From Isoetes taiwanensis (lineage: Eukaryota > Streptophyta > Lycopodiopsida > Isoetales > Isoetaceae), in the NCBI GenBank assembly GCA_021234155.1, contig JAJEKV010000035.1, positions 6,757,891 to 6,821,890 on the forward strand: 64,000 nt of DNA, read 5' to 3'. Under the pieces are notes generated by a model. That model saw only the letters and a list, made by a program, of their open reading frames with translations, made no database searches and was not told where the DNA came from. Numbering within the stretch: position 1 is the first letter of the stretch; every line of letters starts with the position of its first letter. The translations under genes were made by a program, and so were the position numbers. Positions 46,140-58,139 of the stretch are shown here, one piece after another.

Positions 46140-46510
46140 AGCTCTAAGGCCGAAATACCTGCAGATTTGGCTAAAGAATGGGAGGCTATGAGACGGCACC
46201 TGGCTAGCAGGATATCGCTAAAGAGCAGACAGTGGTTCCAGATCATGTCGATACGTTCGACATGCCTGTGAACATCCTTGTAGATGAAGATAAAGAACAG
46301 GATGAAAATAACAAGGATGAAGATAATGACAGGGATCAAGAGTCAAAATCTGAAAGCTCTCGCCAGGTTAACGTAAAGAGAATGAACTATCAACCATAGT
46401 TCAAACTATACAGATCTCAACTGATGTGGTTGATGCTTCTAGCAGACCGGAGACAACTCAGAATAAGGAGGCAATGGAAGAAGACACCACGGGAATTGAT
46501 GAAGAAGAAA
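46140..46510 (+). pseudogene. Acidic C-terminal tail of ParB-MTase gene 2
   Basis: In shifted frames: VPDHVDTFDMPVNILVDEDK, then D/E/N-rich EQDENNKDEDNDRDQES, then EAMEEDTTGIDEEER, followed by a possible GTATTG donor. No domain. Gene 1 also has a charged tail after its methyltransferase region. Confidence 0.4.
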
Positions 46511-46557
46511 GGTATTGTGACCAAGCTCGTTATCTTATGATAATGACACGCATATGG

Positions 46558-46652
46558 AAATCGCGCCTGGCGCGATTTAGAGTTTCCTTTGGTTTCATAT
46601 TTTTAAAATTTGTTGACATGCTTCTTTATATAAATCGCGTTTGGCGCATTTT
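46558..46652. repeat. Two 21-bp palindromes in a presumed intron
   Basis: A perfect copy lies at 46,558-46,578 (arms AAATCGCGCC, central T) and a decayed one at 46,632-46,652. They are between the acidic tail and the downstream exon-like frame at 46,966. Confidence 0.8.
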
Positions 46653-46965
46653 CTTGTTCCATTTCTTTCTTCTCATACGTATCTAGTGGGTTACAAACAT
46701 AATTCGGCTTCTCCAAAAATACTGGTCTTTGATTTGAATGGTACCTAAAGCTATATTTGATTAGTCATGGTATGTGCAAAAACCATTTGAAACGCGTACC
46801 AAATATGTTTGCCTGCGCCCCTATCTGAAGCAGATTTTGGACTAGGCCTTCAGTCTGTCTCGTTGTGCAATTTGGTCATCTATGGAACATAGAAATATAC
46901 AGAAAGGTTGAGAGTAGGGCCTGAGCTAAATAGAGATTGGGCGTCCATCTGGGATCAAAGCAAAT

Positions 46966-47307
46966 GTGCTTCATTCACAAACCCTATCGACAGGTAAAAA
47001 GATATTTGTGAAATGCTTGCACACCATGGTGGATGCTCTAGGTGTTGAGGAAAAGGAAGGCATGATCATGGTTGATGATGACGCCCTCAAGTGTTGCTTC
47101 AATCAGTCACAGTCATTAAATCCGCCATCCTATCATCCTGATATGTTTAGCACAGATGACTTTCTACTTCGTTTTGTTAGTGTCTTGCAAGAAGTAGCTT
47201 CAGGAAAATCGGTCGAAGAGATACAAACACTATACCCACAACTTGATCGGACGGGGGAAGTTAACAGGGACCTTGAGAAAAATGTTCTAAAAAGGGAACT
47301 ATTTTGA
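46966..47307 (+). CDS. Unknown downstream exon of the gene 2 locus
   Basis: 113-codon frame with MVDALGVEEKEGMIMVDDD, YHPDMFSTDDFLLRFVSVL and a charged end. No recognised domain. It lies on the same strand as ParB-MTase gene 2 and about 450 bp after its acidic tail, so it could be a last exon or a separate short gene. Confidence 0.35.
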   Translation: MLHSQTLSTGKKIFVKCLHTMVDALGVEEKEGMIMVDDDALKCCFNQSQSLNPPSYHPDMFSTDDFLLRFVSVLQEVASGKSVEEIQTLYPQLDRTGEVNRDLEKNVLKRELF

Positions 47308-48236
47308 TATATGTATACCAGAAATATACTTTGCATAAATGTTTTGAATATGAAATATACTTTACACAAAAGCTTTTGAATATATTGTGTTATTGTAAAA
47401 TAACTTTGCAATGTTCTATGGCATTGATCTTCTCTAATTATTAGAGACGAAATACAACTGTAGCAGCATTGTTGGTTCTGTATATGTATTGTATTATTCT
47501 ATTATGTATATGATTTGCTATACGTCCAATAATTTATATGGATATACCGTCAATAATTTAGGTGGGTATAAATAGATATACATCAAATTGCCAAGCCATT
47601 GACTTTGGCCTCCGCCTGCTTCTTCTTGTTATGGCACATTCCAAGATGCACCATGAGGACCTCTGTAGATGTCGCCAGTGACGCATAGAACTTGAAGACT
47701 GGTTGAGTATCGTTGCTATGAATCCCATCCACTTCTATCCTGATCCCTTCGATGTTGTGGTCCATCTGCTATAGAATCTAGAGCATGGTTTGTTCATGAT
47801 CGAAAGGATCTCAGAAGTGCCTGTTGACGATGAATCAGAATAGTTTTTGGTGTTTATGTTGTTTGATCGTGCTATATTTATGCCAACAAAATCGCGCCCG
47901 ACGCGATTTGAACTACGAAAATCTAAGTTTTGTAGCCACTTGCTTGCCGTTATTTATTGGAAAAGGCTTCTTATTTTACTCTATAAATTTTGTAGTCGTC
48001 CATGATGGTATGAAATAATATGCAATTTTCTACTTTTTATATTGCCAACATTCTGTCACAATATGGGTGATTTGTATCGTATTTTTGAATGTCGTTCAAT
48101 TTCAACACAAAATACATATTCCCAGGCTGAAAATGAATGCAGTGCAAAAGTATGGTCAATTCAATACAAAGGTAAATAATAGGCTTATACGGCGCGATTT
48201 TGAAATAGACATAATCCCAATTTATTTAAATGATGG
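47308..48236. other. AT-rich spacer with one palindrome
   Basis: Holds a near-perfect palindrome AAATCGCGC-ccg-ACGCGATTT at 47,888-47,908 and a half-site at about 48,191. The minus ORF 47,583-47,765 has no domain and is not claimed. Confidence 0.55.
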
Positions 48237-48560
48237 TTAGAAGAGCAACATCTTAATTTTGGCAAAAATGAAGCGCATGTCAATGGCCTGGCAAAATTTG
48301 TCCAAGGCATCTAGATGGCACTGCATGTCTTCTAAGGTGTAAGCTAGGAGGTCCATATCATCAATGTTTATGAGTTGCCTGGTGATCTGGTATAAAATTT
48401 GAGCTTTGCTGCCTGCATTGTTAACGAGCCAGCTTTCCAACTGATCAATGTAAAACTCAAACAGTGTTGGAGAGAGAGGGCATCCCTTGCGGACCCCAAT
48501 ACTAATATTGAATGCTAGCCTGACGGTTCCAACCGGAATGAATATAAAGAGAAATCTTAA
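48237..48560 (-). pseudogene. LINE reverse transcriptase fragment
   Basis: The minus-strand frame reads FNISIGVRKGCPLSPTLFEF, then DQLESWL and DDMDLLAYTLEDMQCHL. The G-V-x-[KQ]-G-C-P-L-S-P-x-L-F block is diagnostic of LINE RT. The catalytic FADD is altered to INIDD. Only about 105 residues remain. Confidence 0.8.
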
Positions 48561-49929
48561 TTTTATAAAGTTTTAGTGGGTGTCTGTTTTGTATCATGCC
48601 CTGAAATTGGACAGATTGAAGCCCTAAAGCGGTCAGCCCTATATGTATGGGTCGGACGAATATAGGAGTTAGGCAGTTGTGTTCGGTGCGGTTCTTGCCC
48701 TAAAAGGTGGACGTCAGGGGATTCACCTGCAAGCTAGCTTTCATTTTTGTATGAGGGGATTCGTCTACAAGTAGCTTGCATTATAACATGAAAAGGAATT
48801 TTTACGGCCAGTTCGAAATGTGGGTTATCAATCTCTGTTTGGAAATTTGCATTTTAGCATTAGGGGATCTTAAAAACCTAGAAGATTTTGATTTCTCCCT
48901 AAAATTGTAATGAGAGAGCAGCTTTCGGCTTGCGCAAATCTTCCTCCCCTGGGGCTTTTGTAGCTAGAAATATAAGAGCATCATTTATGGAAAGAACACT
49001 CTCCTTCTTGCAACTATCCATCATTTGTAGAGGTAAGACATGGCATTTGCAAAGGTCTATTCGTATATTCTTATATTCGATAATAATATGGTCCAATAGA
49101 TTGTATTTGATTCATGTTATGCTTTGTGACAGAGGCTAAAGTTTGCAGATTGGTGGTTTAGAGAGAGAGGATTGGAAAAGTATTCTTAAAACCTAGGAAG
49201 GTTATAGTAGTTATAAGGACTCAAAATGATAGGATATGAATTTTGCACTAGCACGGATAGCAAAAGCACTATGGAACAGAAAGTCTTCTATATGATAAGA
49301 AGGATGATCAATTGCGCAAGAATATTCTGTCCATTTTGTTAACATGTGAATGTTTGAAAGCTTGACAAGATCCAAAGTAGATACATGATACATGCATGAA
49401 TATCACAAAAAATGGTTCCTCGCGCAAAATGTATAATTATACGGCCATTTTACTATTGGTTTGCATACGATTCTATTGTTGTATTTGTGTGAGGTATGCC
49501 AACAATATTTATAGAGCACGTATTGTATTTCTTGTTAGTTTGCACTCCCAATCTATGGTTTTGGCATGCACACGTACATGCATTGCATGCATGCACATAA
49601 TGCATGCACACAGTGCATGCATACCATGCAATGCATGCATGTTGAGTTCCTTTAGAACTTAACACCATGCAAGGCATATTGCTTACTTTCTTTTGCGGCT
49701 ATATAGACATACAACATTCATCTACATGGTAAATTTGCAGATTATCTTTGTTTGTATAAGAGCAAAAATTCACAAATCCCCAGTACATACAGGTATCGCT
49801 TATTATGCTCGTGAAGCAAGCTGCGATACTTTGTTCAAGCAGGCAGCAAGGTCCAGTACTATGTTCATGAGAATCTCATTGCTTTTGCTTGTATTTTAGT
49901 CTTTCAAAGAAGAACAAAAGGATATGCCT
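48561..49929. other. Non-coding spacer with ATGCAT-rich segment
   Basis: At 49,564-49,645 the sequence is a run of TGCATGCA/ATGCAT words. No gene is supported. Confidence 0.5.
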
Positions 49930-50536
49930 CTCAAAGCACAATTTGCAAGCCTCCTCGTCATGTGCATCCACCTGAAGAAAGCTTTGAAGGGCGTAAGTTA
50001 GATATTGGGGTACAAAAAAGCGCGACAAGCGGAAGCGGACAAAGCAGGTAAAGCACGAGCACAAAGTATCTTTTTGCCGTAGCCGACGTGAAGCCCTACT
50101 TAGAATCGGAAGAACGAGGCATTCCGACTCATAGATTGCTCGCCCATCTGGGAGATGCCATGGATTGAAAATTTGATCTTTTGCCCATATACACCTAAGA
50201 ACCAAGGCGACACATGTATACAGCCGAAAAAAGATTTCCGAAGGCGAAGGCACCTGTGTAGTAAATATGAATTACTTCACTCCAATGTTGTAGGCATTAC
50301 AAGAATCGCATTGCAGGAAGGTTTCTACTTCATGGAACTTCTTGTTCTCATTTAGATCTGAAACGTTTTTGTATCACAGGAAGATCATCCATTTCCCATA
50401 TCCAACAATGTGTGGAAGTGAAGCCAGCTTCTTCCAAGCATTCTCTTACCTCTGGAATTGTCCACCTGTGAACGCAGCAGTCTTAAATCTTAAGAAAATG
50501 TTCAACTTAGAAGAATCCAAAGAAAATAATGTAGAC
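49930..50536 (+). pseudogene. Coding debris interrupted by the hAT element (left part)
   Basis: Frames give PPRHVHPPEESFEGRKLDIG, VADVKPYLESEERGIPTHRL, NVVGITRIALQEGFYFMELL and finally NLKKMFNLEESKENNVD. No family is assigned. The last frame is open up to the hAT insertion, and the coding phase resumes after it (58,843), so the insertion lies inside an exon. The phrase VVGITRIALQEGFYFME could be a methyltransferase-like strand-loop, but this is weak. Confidence 0.35.
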
Positions 50537-50850
50537 CAGGGATAGGTTCAATACGCTGTACGTTTTATACGGAATACGTATGAATTGTATGATACGGCAC
50601 ATATTTGCCGTATAAAACGTAAAAAATACGGCAAAAAAAAATTCCGGCGTCGGAAGATTTTCGCGTACGCGAAAACAACGTGAAAGCGTCTGTGAAAATT
50701 TTTCCGGCGTCTGCGAAACTGATGAAAACTGCGAAAAAAAAAAAAAAAATTTCCGGCGTGACGCGAAACCTTCATCTTTAGCGTGCAGCGCTGGAAGATG
50801 GCCGGCGTCTGAAATTCAAATTCAAAAAAAAAAAAAAATTTCAGACCAGC
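50537..50850. repeat. hAT left subterminal region
   Basis: Contains inverted CGTATAAAACGTA-type words, TTTTCGCGTACGCGAAAA and several (T)CCGGCGTC motifs between A-runs. Matching words are in the right end at 58,500-58,842. Confidence 0.75.
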
Positions 50851-50864
50851 CCTACCGGGCCTAC

Positions 50865-53800
50865 AGCCTTTCCTCAAATTCTAGCCTATCCACGTGTAAT
50901 TTCCACCTCATCAAAATCTGATGTGCCTTATTTTGGACTGTCAGATCTTTCCTTTCACAAATCTAAGGCCAGGGAAATTAGAAAAGACCCCAAAAAATAG
51001 GAACGGAGATGGGAGGAGGCGCATCTCCATTCTGGAATTTTCCCTGCCCACCCAACCGTTAAAGTTCGTCTTCCCTTTCCCCATAGATTCCTACGTGATT
51101 TCGTTTACTCTGGGAAGAAACCAATTTATATTTCCGTGATTTCGTTTAACTCTAGGAAGAAACCAATTTATATTTCATTTTCCTCCTTTCCCTTTTTGCC
51201 GTGTTGGGTTACGGGCTCGAGCCGAGACCGAAGACATATTTGTAGGCATTAGCACCTATCGGGCTAACATGCACATGGCTACTATTGCGACCTACTACGT
51301 GTTGCCACCATGCCTAGAAACTGCTACTCTAAATTATTTCAGCTTTTTGCATCTTATTCTCGGGTAAGACTCTTGAACTTTTCTGCTTGCTTCTATGGTT
51401 GTTTAATGCATTAGCTTAGTAGCAATTCTCGAGGTCATTTGGAATCGGGTTTCTGCACTTATAATAATTTCCGGAAGACTCATTTGCTAGCTTTTTTCTA
51501 TTTTTATTTCAAACTAAGATATGTACAATCGTATTTATGTTCTATTCCAGCACTAGGTGCATTTGCTTAAGGAGCTTAGGTATACGCATGGATATCCGGG
51601 TTCTAGAGCCTACAAAAATTGTCTATACTTGTCTTCGACCAAAGATCGCTTCTCCTTTCTAATCACAAATCATTCCCCATGCCATAGTCTACTTTATGCT
51701 AAAAATTTATCCTTGTTCCTAGGGAAACTAGAAATTGGCTAAAATCTAGGGAAACAGAGTAATAGGAAAAAAACTACTGAAGAAGATCAAACAGAATAGC
51801 ATAGCATATCAGTTCATATATAAGTACCATATTTGGATGAAGAGCTACTTCTCACCATAGAAGAGCGGCCAAATTAAGTAGAGACAGTAAAGACTACCAT
51901 GACATAGCAGAGATCAGTTCATATAAAGGTGATATTTTGGATAAGAAACTAGCCCTTATCACTAAAAATTAACTATATTTGAAAGTCTCATTTGGTTCGT
52001 CTGTTTTCTAAGATAAACATGTACGTATAGATTCGATACCCTCAAGGTGGCATGCTTCAAATCATAGATCTGCTTGAAATGACCATTGTTCAAGATTTCT
52101 AACATAATTGTTTGATGGTATTTCATGCTTCCGGCTATATAAAACCACTTAATTGCATTTTAGTTTTCTGAGACAAGAATATATGAAAATGTGGGGAAAT
52201 TTCGGAAGATATATGTTTGTAATGATTTCACATTTGGTACCTTGAGAAAATAATGTTCCTTCCCATACGGAAGAGATATAGGTCAATGATAAGGCCTTGA
52301 TAGGTTCGAATGGCCTTTGTTCATGCATTGCACATGTTATTATGTTAGTTCTTAGTGCTTTGTAGGTTTCGGCCTAAAGGCGTGAGCATTTCGATTATCC
52401 ATCGATATGCCATAGCTTCACGCCGAGTGAAGCATGCTTTGAATGTTCGATGGTCAAGCTTAACAACTTGATTGGGCTGCTAATGAGATGGTGTCTATAT
52501 TGAGAGAAGAAATTCTTGCATCTCTTGAGGTTGAGCATTCGCAATGTAATCAAAGTGACATGACAACGGGCCTTTAACTGAAGATGTATAGCCTACCATT
52601 CTACCATCTTGCCTAAATATACCTATGTGAATAGATAACACTTTCGTTTGCATGTTTTCGCAGAGCACCTAGAAAACGTCTTCACCCAATTCCTATAGAT
52701 TCAAGCAAGAAAGGTCTGCTGGAATTTACGTCTTTGGTAGGAGTCTCACCTTTCAAGGGCCCATACGATAAAAACTGCTTCATTCCATATGCATTTGATA
52801 CAAGCTCCACATCTCTGTCATTCCACACTGCAGTTCTGCATGGCATGTAACAGAAGCTTGAATGGTTCATAAGTGCAAACTTAGGATCTCTTATACTTGA
52901 TGATAGGTTTTGCAATAGATTTCGTATGACTTTTCCATGGCATCAATTCTCCTGCTATAACCCAAACAGAGATCCCAATAAAACTCTAGAGAAAATGTGT
53001 TCTTGATTAGGAAAGCAAGCAAGTTTTGGGTCCCTATTCTGCTTGGATTCTTTTGCCAATATTGATACATAAAGTAACGTGAAGTTCTACAAAGTTGATC
53101 TAGAGAGGAGACCTTGACATTTCTAAGGAGGTAATCTTCTTACCTTTCTTATTGCACATAACGTTCTTTGCTCGAAAAGATTGCTTAGAGAAATGCCGTA
53201 TTTTAAACCTGGTGCATGGCATGTAACAGAGGCTTGAATGCCTCATAAGTGCAAACTTAGGATCTCTTATATCATTGATAGGTTTTGCAACAGATTTTTG
53301 CATGACTTTTGCCATGGCATCAATTCTCTTGCTATAACCCAAATAGAGATTCCAATCTTCTAAAACTCTAGAGAAAATATGTTCTTGATTAGGAAAGCAA
53401 GCAAGTTTTTGCTTGGCCTTCGAAAGTGTTAGCTAGTTCCATTCCATTTCGTGATTCACAATAAAGTATATTAATATGTGTCATGGTGCGTATGTATGCC
53501 CCGATTTTTTCTTCTAATGAGCTGATGCAAACATTCCACTTTTAGTTGAAACATCCTATATGAAATGGTGATAAATTGTGATCTTGTGGAATGGCGATTC
53601 AAGTCGCAAAATGTTGAAACATTGCACGCTTGAAGAGGAGATAGCTTTACATGATAGAATTCGTAAAAACTGAATTTAGCAAGTAGTATCTTTCTTGTCA
53701 ACTCGTTCTTTAGTCATTAGCATGCGCATTTTGTCATTTGATACGGGGCATGCTTTGAAACTTGCATATATCCGAGATTGTCCAATGAGGTTTTCTTCCT

Positions 53801-54143
53801 TCAACAAGATCATCCATTTACATGCCTCCCTTGCCTTCAAGTTTTCAAGAATTAACATTTTACAAAGCATTCACAATCTTTCTTCCAACAATGTATAGCT
53901 TGTCTTTGGAAGCAACACTGGTCATATTGGCGTAATCCTCACTACTGTGTGATATGTTCTTTACAACAGTATGTGCGTTGATATTTGGAACCATTTGTTG
54001 GAACACTGGTTCTAAATTTTTTTACAACATTTTTACTTAAATTATGCACACTAACTTCGGGCCTTTGGTTTTATGCAGTCCACGCAAAGCCGGGGATATA
54101 TTTAATTTGATTGGCGCAATGTATTGTTTTTTTCTCTTTATAG
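50865..54143. other. hAT interior without recognised genes (left)
   Basis: No domain found on either strand. A direct repeat of about 190 bp occurs at 52,838-53,027 and 53,213-53,410 (TGCATGGCATGTAACAGA ... GAAAGCAAGCAAGTTTT). The small minus ORFs over it (DPKFALM, HSSxCYMPC) are repeated because of it. Confidence 0.5.
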
Positions 54144-54498
54144 GTGTGAACAATTTGTCAATTGTTCAACCTGTTCTAGCTATTGAGCGCCACGGTTTAT
54201 TATCATGAAAGGGCTGCGGGGAATGTACTGCAGACCGCCTCTACTTGAGCTTTCGGGCAAGTGCCATCTTTAGCTTTATCCATGTTGTGCATAGCAAAAA
54301 AAGACTAACAAAAGTTAAATCTCTACAGGTTATGATAGAACTTCCGCATATATTAATGCAGACACTGCTATATGGCATCATTGTATATTTCATGATGAAT
54401 TTTGAATGGAATATGGGAAAACTGGCTTGGTTTTTCCTCTTTACATATCTTTGTTTCCGCTACTTCACATTCTATGGAATGATGGTAGTTAAGTTACA
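54144..54498 (+). pseudogene. Captured PDR/ABCG transporter exons
   Basis: Exon 54,144-54,260 begins after TTTATAG and gives VNNLSIVQPVLAIERH and, in a shifted frame, ATVYYHERAAG and AFGQ. A 68-bp GT-AG intron (54,261-54,328) follows. Exon 54,329-54,498 gives VMIELPHILMQTLLYGIIVY and FTFYGMMVV. These are in register with the second transmembrane domain of plant pleiotropic-drug-resistance ABCG proteins (VQPVVAIER-TVFYRERAAG, VLIEIPY, YFTFYGMM). Only two exons are present and one is frame-shifted, so this is a gene fragment carried by the hAT element. Confidence 0.75.
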
Positions 54499-57151
54499 GG
54501 TGATAAAAAAAAGGGAGCAAATCCAATTCAAAGATTTTGTAATATACAATGTATACCAATCAATGATGTAAATATACTCCACAATCTATCACGTTTGTGA
54601 AGGATGTGTGACCTTTTCCACTTGTATTAATATTTGGAAGGATGTGTGACCTTCCCCCCTTAACAACCTAGCCCTCAAGTTCTATAGCTAAGATCAAATC
54701 TCAGCTGTTTGTTACCTATCACTAACACATTGAGGGCACAGGCCATAAACACCTAGCTTGTTACGGAAGATGGCCATAAAATTCTTGGGCTATGTGTATT
54801 AAAGTAGACTGGGGTATTATGCTCTAGTATAACAATCTCAGGCCTCTGGTCCTCGATTTGTATTAGCTAATCCTCAAAGGAAATTAAACATATATTACTC
54901 GATGAAGGATCCCAAGAATGATTTGGCCGGAAAAGCACTTCAATTCTTTCAATAAGTTTCGTATTTCAGCTCTCTTGGGTGACAATTCTTCCGATCTCTC
55001 GAGTTGTATACATTTTGAGCCAGTACCTTGTATCCAATCTTGGCCATAAAGGATGCAGTCAACTTTAGCCTCTAAGGATAATATTGTTTGGCCCAAGGTC
55101 TCTCGAGTGATAGTTTCTGAGATCTCTTGGGTGATAGATTCAACTAGCTTATATACGGTTTCAACCTGATACCTTGTATCCAATCTTACCCTTAAAGCAT
55201 GTAACCAACCTTAGCCTTTAAGGATTATAGTCTTTGGCCCAAACTTCTCTGACATATGCAAGAATAAAGAGGAAGCATAGGACCCAAATTTCAGTGCTTT
55301 TTGATCTGTCGTTTAGTTGTTGAATACTAACAACTTCGTCCACTACATTTGACTTACTTTATGTGTCCCAATCTAACCAGCATTGTTGAAGCCCATGCTA
55401 TATACAAGATAAAAAAATGTGATGTTGCACTGTGGGAACAAACATATTATGTTCATGCTTGGCTCGTATTCAAGCCTAAAGAAACCTTGTAGGTGGAAGT
55501 CCACTTCTTGTATGCAACTGTGCATTTCTGTTCCTGTTATTCAAGCAGCTCACCACCACTCGATAAAATATAATCAAATAGAGGATCAATTCAACATAAT
55601 AAAATAGTTAAAACAACATTTGTTCTGCTAGAGTTTTGGCGTAGTGCCAAGAACTATAGTTGTATTCCATAGCTTTATAGTAGATAACCATATATAGAGG
55701 AAGTTGCCAATGACTTTATTGACAAATATATGAATAACCATATGAATAACCATAAACCTAACAAATTTTACCTTGCCAAAGCCTTCTGGTGTGCCTTTTG
55801 CTATTATTTTTAGGAGACATGTCGTGCTCACGCTTTTTCATAGGGCAAAGATATTACCTTCAAACATAAAATGAAACTGCCATATATATGTATTGAAAAT
55901 CCACTTTTAGCTAATGCATTTAATGGTGCATCTAATGAGTTCTCGAAATCAAACACTTCCAGCCTAAAAGTTCATAGGGCCTCATGATCGCAACTGCTTA
56001 TACTACCTGTTAAATGATTCCAAGCCTAGGTTTCATATACAAAAGCCAAAATATAGTAGCTTCTTAGTCTAAGAAATATTAACCTTAGGTGTTAGTATTT
56101 CCTAGTTACGAAGTTCAATCATTCACAACGAAGCAAGTTCTTACAGGAATTACTATAGGTTTCCCATGCCGAACCCTTGTCACGCTGGTGACCTCTTGCA
56201 ACTAATTTGATAGCCCTTACATATGTTGCTAGTGTTAAAGCCATGGCCCTTCCATTTTTTATTTAGCAAATCATAAAATAACAATGTAACAAAAGCATGA
56301 CCAACAAAAAAAAATCAAATATACATCAGGACACGAAACATGCTAATTAGACCATCGTAAGAGCTCCAAAAAGCTTCGATCCTAGAGCAAATCGGCCTAT
56401 GCATGCCCCAAATCAACCCTTTTCTTTCAGTTTGGGCCTCATTCCTCTGGATTCAAGCCTGCTTTCTGGAATTTCAGCCCATTTGATGCTACTTTAGCTC
56501 ATTTCTAGGAGTCTCCGAGTCGGATTGTTGTTGCATCAGTTCTGGTTGGCTTTTGAACTCCATCTAGAAGCCTTAATTCCTTCAAATTTTCCTCTCCCCC
56601 CTCAAATCTGGTTGCTAAGCAGAAATTTTGGCCATTCCCAGTTATTCTCGATTGTTTGAAAAGAACCAATATGCATTGATTCAATTCCTTTTTAAGATCA
56701 TGTTCCATCCGTTTAAACAAAGCATGAACAATCTATCTCTGAATCTGGATGTTCATATCAGCACATAAGCATCCAATTCTAACATGAACACATTTTCTCA
56801 CAACAGCAGCCATGTAATCCATAGAATCAGTAGAAAAACCCCCATTTATAGGAAGAAGATTGATGCAGTGTTTTGCAAGCTCTAGCCTCCTCGGCCTCCT
56901 TGATGCAATTTGGATGCAATCTCCCAACCTCTTGCCTCCCCCGTGCTCCTCTACCTTTATGCTATGCAAAAGATCTTGCAAAGTCCTCCTCAAAGAGGCA
57001 AAATGCTTGCTTTTATGCTCTCCACGCATGCATGCACACATGCATTTCACACATGTATATATGTGTATATAAATACGTACACGGGCCCATAAAATGGCCA
57101 GGTTTATCTTTAGTGAATATTTGAAGGCAATGGGTATGAAAAAATGGCAAC
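54499..57151. other. hAT interior without recognised genes (right)
   Basis: No domain seen. The segment 55,454-55,722 is repeated at 58,276-58,499, where two internal stretches (about 9 bp and about 35 bp) are missing. A minus ORF at 56,733-57,158 spans a TGCATGCA-rich stretch and is not supported. Confidence 0.5.
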
Positions 57152-58139
57152 TGAGCAAGCTTATGAATTGTAGATATTGGATTCCTTCTTTGGCTATTTT
57201 TATGTTTGGCTATGGCTTTTTTGAGCTGTGTCTTCAATCTTGGTTGCTTAGTATCATCCTCCCCCTTTCCCAGCAGGGGAAAATCAGAATTCATGGGGTG
57301 GCATAGTACTGGACTCTCTTTGAACGGCGAAAAGGGTTAGATTAAGAATCCTTGGGCGGGAGACCATGGGTACTTTACCGTTGCCGACTTATTGAACTGC
57401 GCTCCAAGGGTCCGGGGGAACTTGAGTTGCAAATCTTTAAGATGGTTGAGCATTTTCAGCTGTGACCTATGCTAGTAGTTGGAGGAGCATATAGTGAGCA
57501 ATCGGACCACCCTTTTTGGGCAGGCCAGCATGATCTTCTGTGGTATTGGAAGATGGAGCATCAAGACCCTCAGTACAAATTTGGAACAAGGGCATGATCT
57601 TCTTTAGTACATTGCTGCAGGATGGATTCTTGGCCGAGTTAACGCATGGTAAGATAATTGCTTGCCAGTGCCCTCCAGTTATTTGCATTTTTCGGGGTGA
57701 GCTTCAAATGGTTACAGTTGAGTCTGGAAATTGACCTTGATCATCGTTCAGGCTGAGAAGGGCTATATCAGTCTTTGGGTCTGATTTTGGATGCAACATC
57801 TTGCTGGAGGCTTCTTTAGGATAATTTTCATTGGAATTGTTATCAGCTTTCTCCTGTAGTATTCTGAACTGTTAGATATGTGCTTCTTTGTAATGAGGAG
57901 GATATCATCTTGCAGGGACGTAGAAGAGGTTGAGGACTGTGACCATAGTACATGGATATTATCTTAAAGCAGTTTTTCAGTTTGATGGCTGCTTGTATTT
58001 CTCGTGACAATTCTGTCTATCTGGTGACCAAGAGCATTGTATACTTCCTATCTGGCCTATTGTGGAGCCCACAAGAAGGTCGTGTACCATTTTCATATTA
58101 ATCAAAAATTTCTTACCCTCAAAAAAAAAAAATAAAAAT
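57152..58139 (+). mobile_element. Poly(A)-tailed retroposon nested in the hAT
   Basis: The A-rich tail (58,121-58,139) is preceded by TTTCTTACCCTC. The 13-bp direct repeats AAAAAATGGCAAC flank it at 57,139-57,151 and 58,140-58,152, the signature of LINE-machinery insertion. Internal frames include PWVLYRCRLIELRSKGP and are undefined. It is either the 3' end of a LINE or a retrocopied mRNA. Confidence 0.6.

Noticed and set aside
49453-49677. Cys/His/Met-rich ORFs over the ATGCAT tract
   Set aside because: Low-complexity translation of TGCATGCA words.
50548-50877. 109-aa Phe/Arg-rich minus ORF
   Set aside because: Lies in the hAT subterminal poly(A) and CGCG repeats and has no protein-like composition.
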